Part shown: positions 41,701-49,375 of the stretch, in pieces
Position numbering within the stretch: position 1 is the first letter of the stretch
How the letters are laid out: each line of letters opens with the position of its first letter
Source of the DNA: Methanosarcina barkeri 3
GTDB lineage: Archaea; Halobacteriota; Methanosarcinia; Methanosarcinales; Methanosarcinaceae
Direction: 5' to 3'
Length of the DNA: 64,000 bases
Assembly: GCF_000970305.1 (NCBI RefSeq)
Contig: NZ_CP009517.1
Location: forward strand, 1,984,001-2,048,000
Position numbers and translations under genes: made by a program
Notes under the pieces: model-generated
The model's database searches: none
Told to the model about the DNA's origin: nothing
Seen by the model: only the letters and a program-made list of their open reading frames with translations

Positions 41701-43290
41701 GGTATAGTTTCCGGCTGTGATATAGGTATGAACCGGATTTACTTCGGTTGAAGTGTTTCCGTCTCCGAAATCCCAGAAGAATTTATTGGCGTTGAAGGAC
41801 GTATCCCTGAAGGAAACAATCAATGGGAAGGAACCTGTCTGTTTGTCCGAACTGAAGTTTGCCACCGGAGAAAGGGCTTCGCCCTGTCCTATGCAGTACA
41901 GGTACCCGTTATCAGTTCCGTAGTAGACCTTGTCTTCGGAAAGAGCTGCACCCTGTAAGGTATATGCAGAATCTGCAGGTGGGTTGTAGTGCCAGGCAAG
42001 AGTTCCATCAGGATTCAGGCAGTAAATAGAACCGTCGACGATGGCTTCAGTGAAATAAATATAAGGTTTTCCATTTTTGACTGAAACAACAGGAGAAGAC
42101 TTTATACCTCCGCTGACTGGTGTTTCCCAGATTACCGCTCCATCGGAATCATTCAGGCAGAACATGGACCCGGATTCCCCGTGTTCACCGTGCCCCACGT
42201 AAACCCTGCCTTTATATACGACCGGAGTTGAGGTTGAAAATCCTATTGAGGCTGCCCAACCGCTGTTAAGGAACTGGCCTGTGTCAGGGTTAAAACCTAC
42301 TTTGAAACAGTAGCCTTTTTCCTGCCCTCTTTCGGAGGATGTGTACAGGGCCCCGTCAGCATAGGTTACAGAACTTCTGAACATTCCAGGATCTGTTAGT
42401 GCAAAGGATACGTCTGAACTCTTACTGAAATCAACCTCATCTACAAAGGTACCGGTGTCTTTTTCGAGACAAACCAGTTTACCTTCGAATACAGGGTAGA
42501 CCAGGTAGTTCCCAACAACTACTGCCCCACTCCAGATAAAGCCGGAAGTTTTTGTATTTTCGTGCTTCCAGATTAAATTCCCGCTGTCATCGTAACAGTA
42601 GTAGTATTTAGTCCCGTTTCCTCCTTCAAGACCGTCTCCGATGTATAGCTTATGGTCATAATAGGTAATGGGACACTCAAAGCTGCTGTCTGTTACATGT
42701 GTTTTCCATAGTTTATTTCCAGTTTCTGGATCAAGAGCATAGAGATCTCCTTCAAGGGTAGGGACAAAGAGTTTTCCATCTCCCAGAGCAGGAGTCGCTG
42801 TCTGTACCAGACCACCACCAAGTTCCTTTGACCAGATAAGAGATCCGGTATCTTTGTTAAAAGCCCAGACAGAGGCATTGCCTGAAGTTACGAAAATTTT
42901 GTTTCCTGAAATCAGTGGCGGGACATTGACACCCCCGCTCCCACAGGGTTCCTGTTTTGAAGAAGTCAGGCTCTGCCAGATGATTTTTGGATCCCTGGTT
43001 GGAGCAGAGCTAAAAGTGTACCCGCTATTGGAGCTGTCCTTCTGGAACTCCAACCATTCGGATTCAGAGCTTGCTTCTTTTACCGTGGTATAGTCAGTGT
43101 TTACTTCGGAATCGTTCCCTGTTGAATTGGCAACTGTAAGATTGACGGTGTAATTATCGGCTGTACCAGCTGGATCTATTCTGATCTCTGCTGCAAAACA
43201 AGGTACAACCTCAAACAAGCTGAAAAATGTTATAACTAATAACGTTATGGATATAATCCTGTTAATTTTCAATTCTTTGTACTTTATCAA
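38737..43290 (-). CDS. Giant exported protein: two PQQ-type beta-propellers, beta-helix and PKD domains
   Basis: 1517 residues from a TTG start with TGAGGTATAAAA upstream. Signal peptide about 1-33 (IISITLLVITFFSLFEVVPC). Order: PKD remnant (about 35-75), propeller 1 (80-470, PQQ repeats with GxxxWAFNKDTGSLIW and CLEKDTG), PKD (472-550, WDFGDGNTS), NosD beta-helix (550-790), propeller 2 (797-1173, repeated ALDxxTGxxxW), and four C-terminal PKD domains (1176-1517, YxWDFGDGxxS). No membrane anchor or sortase motif is visible. Likely an S-layer-associated or adhesin-type protein. The reading frame once extended through one further PKD (see 38469-38736). Confidence 0.93.
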   Translation of the reverse strand: MIKYKELKINRIISITLLVITFFSLFEVVPCFAAEIRIDPAGTADNYTVNLTVANSTGNDSEVNTDYTTVKEASSESEWLEFQKDSSNSGYTFSSAPTRDPKIIWQSLTSSKQEPCGSGGVNVPPLISGNKIFVTSGNASVWAFNKDTGSLIWSKELGGGLVQTATPALGDGKLFVPTLEGDLYALDPETGNKLWKTHVTDSSFECPITYYDHKLYIGDGLEGGNGTKYYYCYDDSGNLIWKHENTKTSGFIWSGAVVVGNYLVYPVFEGKLVCLEKDTGTFVDEVDFSKSSDVSFALTDPGMFRSSVTYADGALYTSSERGQEKGYCFKVGFNPDTGQFLNSGWAASIGFSTSTPVVYKGRVYVGHGEHGESGSMFCLNDSDGAVIWETPVSGGIKSSPVVSVKNGKPYIYFTEAIVDGSIYCLNPDGTLAWHYNPPADSAYTLQGAALSEDKVYYGTDNGYLYCIGQGEALSPVANFSSDKQTGSFPLIVSFRDTSFNANKFFWDFGDGNTSTEVNPVHTYITAGNYTVTLTAKNENGEDTKVAKDYIYGNKAPTTWQVKDGESIQAAINAANSGDIIQVYSGEYPEVLTVNKTLTLKGIGAPVLKASGFKDVSGVTISADNVEFSGFKITGTEEMCFAISISAEGTLIEDNLIDDCAEGVWLKEIGNTLLKNNISNCWDFAAVLDSTGGNRIYQNTFINNNGRKMGGSSDHISGGSGSFFQSSEPVEYVWNGAKLTGYMGNYYDDYTGKDSNGDGIGNTAYTADAGADKYPLVLPFSNYVKEQENETIPEDSWFQFHGKVDHLGYSESGPKTNRTEWVSKDIDAISSSSPVIAGGKVFVICGPGSMSDSTDDIPQLVALDESSGDITWKVSIPATVYGSWASPAYDNGMVFTATGPELGCYNAKTGEKLWSFDDTHGSQGVVGSGPAIADGKVIFNDWDGSRYYCLDEYTGDLLWSFKVRGDAQSVPAYADGKFYLTSWEYGSSYQGHAYCVDATTGKQLWHTNNIVESLCGSPAYKDGILYLTTYSFYGNGDLLALNAVDGKIIWRQTIERSDSTPAFAYGNVYVCGGASGYSNLQTYCFNATTGSPVWSTPSKTTDNGGIGGWTCSVAVADGLVYVGSEGSGYFGYENLYALDAFTGDIVWHAPYAGSSPALSDGMLFSIGGDQKVYAFKDSSISPVANFTVNVTSGTAPLDVQFTDASTGTVSSYAWDFNNDGNVDSSKRNPSYTYGTAGTYTVNLTVTGSGGSDSEVKTGYIKVTGSSPAKPVAAFSASPASGKTPLTVAFTDTSTGTPTKWKWSFGDGTTSTQQNPKHKYSKAGKYTVTLTVTNAKGSNTATETDYIKVISKPAANFTGSVTSGKAPLNVKFTDTSTGTASGWIWDFGDGSRSFVENPVHKYSKAGTYTVSLTVKNAAGRDTVTKTEYIKIISKPAANFTSSITSGKAPLNVKFTDTSTGTASGWIWDFGDGSKSFVENPTHKYSKAGTYTVNLTVKNAAGRNTVTKTDYIKVVTKTVA

Positions 43291-43549
43291 TTTTATACCT
43301 CATTAAGAATCGGTTTTAAATATTGTCTTTGTAAATTTTCGGTGATTATACAGAAGAAACGGCATTTATAAATCCGGAAAAAAGCTGAATACAAAAAATA
43401 CGGCTCTATTTTTGAAAAAATGTAGCCTTTCAGGTAAAAATTTTTATAACTCATCAAAATTTTTGCTGAAGGACTTGCCTGACTTTCCAATTTTTGGGGA
43501 AAATTTCAGGCATAGAGCTGTATAAAAAATAAGTGATTGTAGTTTTTTT
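43291..43549. other. 5' noncoding region of the giant propeller gene
   Basis: AT-rich, no gene seen. A TGAGGT ribosome site immediately precedes the TTG start. The first roughly 300 bases lack the leader sequence shared by the three PKD genes downstream; only the part beyond 43540 matches. Confidence 0.5.
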
Positions 43550-43670
43550 GAAGACCTCCTATGTTTTTATGGGGTTAGCGATTGTCTGGGCGGAAGAGTC
43601 GGGCCGCATTTCATATTTTGTGATGCGGTCGGATCAGGCTTCGGACCTTTTGAAGTGCTCAGAGCAACCG
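43550..43670 (+). ncRNA. Putative structured RNA element, copy 1
   Basis: About 121 nt. Hairpin 1: CCTAT (43556-43560 region) with AUGGG after a T-rich loop. Helix 2: CGATTG then TCTGGGC pair with GCTCAGA and CAACCG at the 3' end. Hairpin 3: CCGCAT (43604-43609) pairs with ATGCGG (43623-43628). Hairpin 4: CTTC pairs with GAAG before the closing strand. The same layout recurs in four other copies with compensatory changes. G-U pairs favour the plus strand, which is opposite to the flanking gene. No known RNA family recognised. Confidence 0.55.
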
Positions 43671-44157
43671 ATTTTATAGGTTATTTGATATATGCTGACG
43701 AAAATTACTATTTCCTGAACTTTCATTTTGGTTGTGACACTTATACTCAGTTACAGACATCAATATACAAATTTAAACGCTACAGGGATCAGTTCTAACT
43801 TCCCTGGCACCATTTGAACTTTTTTGAGTATAAATCTAATAAATATTGACATAAAGGTGATGTTGTATGAATTTTTATGTCTTTACTGACTACAAGTTGC
43901 AACTCCATGTTGGAGTAATTTTTTCTTCTGAAAGTCCACGTTTATCTGAACTACCTGATTAAATTAATTATATACAATTTAACTAAGTTTGTTTACTATT
44001 TCTACAAATAAAAATCTTCGGCTAATAATTATTACCTTCTTGGATAATGACTTCCATATTTGTTTCAAAAAGAATAAAAGCCTGAATCAAAAGATCTTAC
44101 TTTATGAAATGATTACGTTCAGATTATTTTTCAAAAAAGTTAAGAAGGGGCTCCCCT
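43671..44157. repeat. Duplicated noncoding segment shared by several surface genes
   Basis: The sequence from the structured element to the 3' end of the transcobalamin-like gene recurs almost unchanged at 48763-49215 (partly) and 57220-57708. Small frames within it, conserved between copies, follow from the duplication and are not treated as genes. Confidence 0.75.
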
Positions 44158-44913
44158 TCAGGAGGATTGTATCAGTTCAATAACGTTGTCTGCTTCATTA
44201 ATAATGTATTCTGCTTCTTCGGAAGAAAGATTGCCCCTATTTTCCTGCCTTTGGACAATATTCTTAAAGCACTGGAGTTTAATGATGGCTATCTGATCCC
44301 GGCCATTTTCCAGTGAATAAACTACACTTTCAAGGCTTGCTGTAAGAATACATTTTGTTAGAGGGGGAGTGTTAAGATTATCAATGTATCCCTGGAGATC
44401 TTCAATAGATGCTAATGCATCTTCAACTTCTACTTTTATATCAACAATATATGACGCATTTGCTGTATCCACAATGGCCTCATTAGCTGTATATTCGTAA
44501 GGAGCATACAGGAATGTAACCTGATCACCGTCTTTAATTACGTTCTGACTGAGTCCCAGTGGAGCAAGCTCACCGTTTATGTAAACAAACCATGATGTAC
44601 TTGCTCCATAATTATCTTGTACTCCGTTAATATCAGTAAGGTAAAAAGAACCATAGTCCTCATAGTACTCGTCAGATGCATTATATGTGAATCCGCTTGT
44701 CTCATCACTTGAAGCCGCATCAAGTACACCATGGTCTGTCAGGGTCTCCACCTGATAACTGGCAGAAAGATTGTTTGATGGAACGAAAGTAAATGTACCG
44801 TCTTCCAACTCGACAGTTCCATTAAAGATTTCAGCAGGTTGTGCTGCCGCCGTACCAATCATTATTGCACTGAGAAGTGCAATTAAGAATATACATGTTA
44901 TTTTATTTTTCAT
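44158..44913 (-). CDS. Exported DUF4430 (transcobalamin-C-like) protein
   Basis: 251 residues from the ATG with AGAGGAATAAAT upstream; an earlier in-frame ATG at 44994 lacks a site and would put 27 polar residues before the signal. Signal peptide MKNKITCIFLIALLSAIMIG then TAAAQPA. Residues about 30-145 form the DUF4430 domain, related to the beta-domain of transcobalamin: SFYLTDINGVQDNYGASTSW, FVYINGELAPLGLSQNVIKD and GDQVTFLYAPY. A C-terminal helical segment (about 150-251) has no recognised family. Binding of cobalamin is plausible from the fold but unproven. A truncated copy lies at 57709. Confidence 0.8.
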   Translation of the reverse strand: MKNKITCIFLIALLSAIMIGTAAAQPAEIFNGTVELEDGTFTFVPSNNLSASYQVETLTDHGVLDAASSDETSGFTYNASDEYYEDYGSFYLTDINGVQDNYGASTSWFVYINGELAPLGLSQNVIKDGDQVTFLYAPYEYTANEAIVDTANASYIVDIKVEVEDALASIEDLQGYIDNLNTPPLTKCILTASLESVVYSLENGRDQIAIIKLQCFKNIVQRQENRGNLSSEEAEYIINEADNVIELIQSS

Positions 44914-45494
44914 ATTTATTCCTCTTCCAAAATATATGCATGGCAAAAGAAAAAACTCATTAAGTGTTTTATCCTTATACTTCAACCCACACATGTTTAC
45001 TTATTTACTATTTTTTATATATAACTCCATTAATTTAGATCATAAGTGTTAGCAATAAGAGTAAAACTATTTTGATTGCAGTTTTCAAAGAGTATACATC
45101 AATATTTTTTTGGCAATACCCCTAATTTCTTGTAAATTTAATGTCAAATTTTCGTGTACGATCAGGCAGTATTGCAAATTTGCTGTAAATTTGAAGTCAA
45201 GTTTTTGTGTGTTCGATGGAGAATTGATCCACTTATATGAAATTTTTTATCCAATAACATTTTGAAAGGTATGACTTTACAGAGAAATCGGTGCATTATG
45301 ATCAATTAGCAAATTTTTCTGTAAAATTGTAAATTTTTCAAATGTAAGCAGTTAGATAATCTAACATCAAAAGAACTGAGATATGAAACGAGACAGTTAA
45401 TTTAAATGAACTTAAAAAAGTTAAGAAACCTGATCATAATGCCAGTCGTTGAAAAACAAGAACTGAAGACTGGCTTTCAACCCTAGCAAAACAA
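44914..45494. other. Intergenic region
   Basis: About 580 AT-rich bases, no gene seen. A segment TTGCAAATTTGCTGTAAATT and similar direct partial repeats lie near 45130-45200. Confidence 0.45.
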
Positions 45495-45547
45495 GGCTAA
45501 AGAGGTTGTTTTGCCAGATTTATCAATGATCTCTCAACCTTTTAGCC
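45495..45547 (-). terminator. 3' stem-loop, copy 2
   Basis: GGCTAAAGAGGTTG (45495-45508) pairs with CAACCTTTTAGCC (45535-45547), about 34 bases after the stop of the gene to its right; on the minus strand TTGTTTTG follows. Confidence 0.55.
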
Positions 45548-45580
45548 TTGGATCTCTTTTATCGTTTTTTAATTAAATGT

Positions 45581-48061
45581 TTATTCGTTTTCAGAATACG
45601 TCCCAGATTTCGTATTTGTTGTCACTTTTATGTAGTCGGTTTTTGCTACCGTGTTCCTGCCTACAACGTTCTTTACTGTCAAGTTAACAGTATATGTTCC
45701 TGCCTTGGAATACTTATGAGTCGGATTCTCGATAAATGACTTTGATCCGTCTCCAAACTCCCAGATCCAGCCAGAAGCCGTACCTGTACTTGTATCAGTA
45801 AATTTAACATTTAATGGTGCTTTTCCTGACGTTACACTGCTGGTGAAATTTGCAACAGGTTTTGATATTACGCTTATAAGTTCTGTTTTGGTTACTGTGT
45901 TACGTCCTGCAGCGTTCTTTACTGTCAAGTTAACAGTATATGTTCCAGCCTTAGAATATTTATGAATCGGATTCTCGACAAATGATCTTGATCCGTCTCC
46001 AAAATCCCAGATCCAGCCAGTAGGAATTCCTGTGCTTGCATCAGTAAATTTAACGTTCAATGGAGCTTTTCCTGACGTTACACTGCTGGTAAAGTTTGCA
46101 GCAGGTTTTGAGATCACTTTTACATAATCGGTTTCTGTAATCGTATTACTACCCTTAGCATTGGTAACAGTGAGTGTTACCGTATACTTTCCTGCTTTAG
46201 AATACTTATGCTTTGGATTCTGGATTGTGGACGATGTTCCGTCTCCAAAACTCCATTTCCATTTAGTAGGCATGTTACTACTCTTGTCAGTAAAAGCAAC
46301 TGTTAATGGTGTTTTTCCTGAAGCAGAAGATGCTGAAAAAGCAGCTACTGGCTTTCCGGGAGATGAAACAATGACTTTAATGTACCCGGTTTTTACTTCA
46401 GAATCGCTTCCACCAGGTCCGGTTACAGTGAGGTTGACAGTGTACGTGCCGGCAGTACCGTAAGTATAGGAAGGGCTTTGTTCGGTGCTATCTACAATGC
46501 CATCGTTATTAAAATCCCATGAATACGATGAGATATTGCCAGTTGACTGGTCTGTAAACTTGACAGTAAGAGGAGCAGTACCGTTCGTCACATCAGCTAG
46601 AAATGCAGAAATTGGCGGTTCAGAAGGTGTTGAGTTTTCAGAAACAGTGATATAGTCAGTCTTTACAGTGCTGTTGCTGTCAATGGAATTTGTGACTGTA
46701 AGGCTAACAGTGTAGTTGCCTGCGTCAATATAGGTATATACAGGGTTTTGTTCCGTACTGTCAACAGTACCGTCGTTATCAAAATCCCATGAATAAGAAG
46801 AGACATTACCGGTTGAAGTATCAGTGAAGTTGACAGTAAGAGGAGCGTCTCCAGAAGTCGGTGTTGCTGTAAAATCAGCAATTGGAGCGGAAGTAATCGG
46901 TAGTGCTTCAATTATTATATCATTTCCGTCAACTGTGATTTTACCCATAAGGGGTGCAGTGTCACTTCCGGAACCAATTGCATAAGGAGTATCACAGATT
47001 CCGTTGTTATCAGCATCTGCGCCTGTGTAGTCGTTATAGTAGTTGCCTAGAGAGGAGGTGTAGGACTCGTTTTTGTAGCTGTACTTTACAGTGCTACTGA
47101 TATACTGGACGGAGCCGGCCGGTGAACCGTCATTGATGTTGACGGTGTTGTTAATGAAGTTGTTGTGGTAAACCTTATTGCCAGTGCCAGTTTTTCCGCT
47201 TTTCAAGTTAAAAGTAATCCCTACAGAATTGGAGTCAAAGGTGTTTCCAGTAATAATATTGCCATTACTTTTAGGATCTATAAGTAAACCTCCATAACCA
47301 TCAGCACTGGTACAGTGTGAAATGACATTATCACTGAATGTTATGTCGTTTCCTCCCTTGCCAATACTAACTGCATAGTTAGAAGTAACGTTTGTAAAGG
47401 TGTTACCTGTAATCACACCGCCGTTATTTACCCTGCCCGCATAACAATAACAATTATCAAACTGGTTTTCGGTAAGGATCAGTTTCCCTTGGACATTATC
47501 AACACCGCATGAAGAGGATCCGTTAACGAAAACATTATTTGAATATTCAACATTATTCAGGATAATTGAACTTAAATACACACCTTTGAATATACAGTTT
47601 CTGATTATAACATTGGTAGAGTCATAATCTGATCCACGGATTTCAACCCATCTCGTAGTGGACGATGAAAAGCTTATGTTCTCAATCAGGATATCATGGG
47701 CAGTTTCAATATTAGATAAGTCAAAATTTAGCGCATTGTAATCAATAAAATTAAAGGTTACTTTATCTGCACCTGCACCTATAAAAGATAGAGGTTTGTC
47801 GGATATAAATAAAACCTGATTTATGTCATACGTTCCAGGGTTGAAGTATAAGACATCTCCAGCCTGTGCTTCATTAATTTTTGAGAGAATATTATCTCCA
47901 GGATTGACATCAATAGTTTGTGCCGAAGCAGAACCAACAAAGGCAAACAACAGGATAAGGAATATACTTAAAACAAGGCCATGTTTGGCAATATTTTGTA
48001 TTCTGTTTTGTGCTTTATTTTGGGCTCTATTTTTTGTCATACTTTTTATAATTGTTTTCAT
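45581..48061 (-). CDS. Exported beta-helix/PKD repeat surface protein (paralogue A)
   Basis: 826 residues. Unusual polar N-terminus (MTKNRAQNKAQNRIQNIAK) precedes the signal core GLVLSIFLILLFAFVGSASA. Residues about 49-385: beta-helix rungs (INEAQAGDVLYFNPGTYDIN, NVIIRNCIFKGVYLSSIILN) ending in a NosD cap GNYYNDYTGADADNNGI. Then five PKD domains from about 390 to 820 (motif WDFDNDGTVDSTEQNPVYTY, later WSFGDGTSS, WDFGDGSRS, WEFGDGSKS). Outside of the cell; adhesion or matrix role likely. Ribosome site GGAGTAACAAT. Its leader (about 1.1 kb) is shared with paralogues B and C. Confidence 0.92.
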   Translation of the reverse strand: MKTIIKSMTKNRAQNKAQNRIQNIAKHGLVLSIFLILLFAFVGSASAQTIDVNPGDNILSKINEAQAGDVLYFNPGTYDINQVLFISDKPLSFIGAGADKVTFNFIDYNALNFDLSNIETAHDILIENISFSSSTTRWVEIRGSDYDSTNVIIRNCIFKGVYLSSIILNNVEYSNNVFVNGSSSCGVDNVQGKLILTENQFDNCYCYAGRVNNGGVITGNTFTNVTSNYAVSIGKGGNDITFSDNVISHCTSADGYGGLLIDPKSNGNIITGNTFDSNSVGITFNLKSGKTGTGNKVYHNNFINNTVNINDGSPAGSVQYISSTVKYSYKNESYTSSLGNYYNDYTGADADNNGICDTPYAIGSGSDTAPLMGKITVDGNDIIIEALPITSAPIADFTATPTSGDAPLTVNFTDTSTGNVSSYSWDFDNDGTVDSTEQNPVYTYIDAGNYTVSLTVTNSIDSNSTVKTDYITVSENSTPSEPPISAFLADVTNGTAPLTVKFTDQSTGNISSYSWDFNNDGIVDSTEQSPSYTYGTAGTYTVNLTVTGPGGSDSEVKTGYIKVIVSSPGKPVAAFSASSASGKTPLTVAFTDKSSNMPTKWKWSFGDGTSSTIQNPKHKYSKAGKYTVTLTVTNAKGSNTITETDYVKVISKPAANFTSSVTSGKAPLNVKFTDASTGIPTGWIWDFGDGSRSFVENPIHKYSKAGTYTVNLTVKNAAGRNTVTKTELISVISKPVANFTSSVTSGKAPLNVKFTDTSTGTASGWIWEFGDGSKSFIENPTHKYSKAGTYTVNLTVKNVVGRNTVAKTDYIKVTTNTKSGTYSENE

Positions 48062-48641
48062 ATTGTTACTCCATTATTTTTCATGTTGTCAAATAAGAAG
48101 GTAGGGATATGTTTGCTGTCTCCAGATTTTTAGGTTCAATCTATTAAGTTGGTGAATCTCCAGACATTTACATGGCAGATGAATTAGCTATAGAAACAGG
48201 TCTATCCGTATCCAGTGTTGTTAATAAGTACTCCAGCAATTACAGACAGCTATGACCTTATTTATGACAATAACACCTGCTAATACCTGCAATTTATGGA
48301 GCTAACACCATTCCAGAGATTCCTGTCGTTTCCAATACGGCTCAAACAAAAAACAAAAATTAAAAATATGTCCTCAAGTAAAAATACTTCAATACTCATC
48401 AAAATTTTATTGAAGATGAAACTGACTTACAAGTTATTTGAAAAACGTTTCACGTAAGAGCCACATAACCCACATTCTGCAGAACATGTACACGTAGAAG
48501 TTACTTACCCATTTACCCAAAATTATCCATTAAAGAATGGGCAGTTTTTTAAATAACTGATATTTTGGGAAAATAGATAGTATTTTTGTGTGCATCTGCG
48601 GAAAATAGGATTAAAGAAAAATAAGTTATTTCAGTTTTTTT
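48062..48641. repeat. Duplicated 5' region of surface gene A
   Basis: Nearly identical to 51800-52382 and 56516-57099. Contains the GGAGTAAC ribosome site, and a conserved stretch CGTTTCACGTAAGAGCCACA. It must hold the promoter, but no single TATA box stands out. Confidence 0.8.
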
Positions 48642-48762
48642 GAAGACCTCCTATGTTTTTATGGGGTTAACGGTTGTCTGGGCGGGAGAATCAGACCACA
48701 TTTCATATTTTGTGATGTGGTCGGATCAGGCTTCGGACCTTTTGAAGTGCTCAGAGCAACCG
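48642..48762 (+). ncRNA. Putative structured RNA element, copy 2
   Basis: As copy 1 but helix 2 begins CGGTTG (perfect pairing with CAACCG) and hairpin 3 is GACCACAT (48694-48701) with ATGTGGTC (48715-48722), a compensatory G-C to A-T change against copy 1. Confidence 0.55.
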
Positions 48763-49268
48763 ATTTTATAGGTTATTTGAAATATATACTGAACAAAGTT
48801 ACTATTTTCTGAACTTTCATTTTGGTTGTAATACTTATATTCAGTTACAGACATTAATATTACAAATTTAAACACTGTAGGAACCAGTTGTAACTTCCCT
48901 GGCACCATTTGAACTTTTTGAGTTTAAATCTAAAAAATATTGACATAAAGGTGATATTGTATGAATTTTTACGTCTTTACTGAATACAAGTTGCAACTCC
49001 ATGTTGGAGTAATTTTTTCTTCTGAAAGTCCAAGTTTATCTGAACTATCTAATTAAATTAATTATATACAATTTAACTAAGTTTGTTTACTATTTCTACA
49101 AATAAAAATCTTCGGCTAATAATTATTATCTTCTTGGATAATGACTTCCATATTTGCTTCAAAAAGAATAAAAGCCTGAATCAAAGTACTTTACTTTTAT
49201 AAAATGATTACTTTTCAGATTAGTTTTCAAACAAGTTAAGAAGAGTCTCCTCCTTCCTAGTAAAACAA
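48763..49268. repeat. Duplicated noncoding segment, diverging toward the 3' end
   Basis: Matches 43671-44157 and 57220-57708 until about 49215, where it ends close to the next PKD gene terminator. The transcobalamin-like gene that follows in the other copies is absent here. Confidence 0.65.
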
Positions 49269-49321
49269 GACTAAAGAGGTTGTTTTGCCAGATTTATCGA
49301 TAATCTCTCAACCTTTTAGCC
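49269..49321 (-). terminator. 3' stem-loop, copy 3
   Basis: GACTAAAGAGGTTG (49269-49282) pairs with CAACCTTTTAGCC (49309-49321), behind the stop of paralogue B. Confidence 0.55.
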
Positions 49322-49375
49322 TTGATTTTTTATCGTTTTTCAATCTAAAGTTTAGTCATTTTCAGATTATATCTC

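Noticed and set aside
43989-44183. 64-codon frame conserved at 57540-57734
   Set aside because: Conserved only because the whole segment is duplicated; the third copy near 49090 is frame-disrupted, and changes are not biased to third codon positions.
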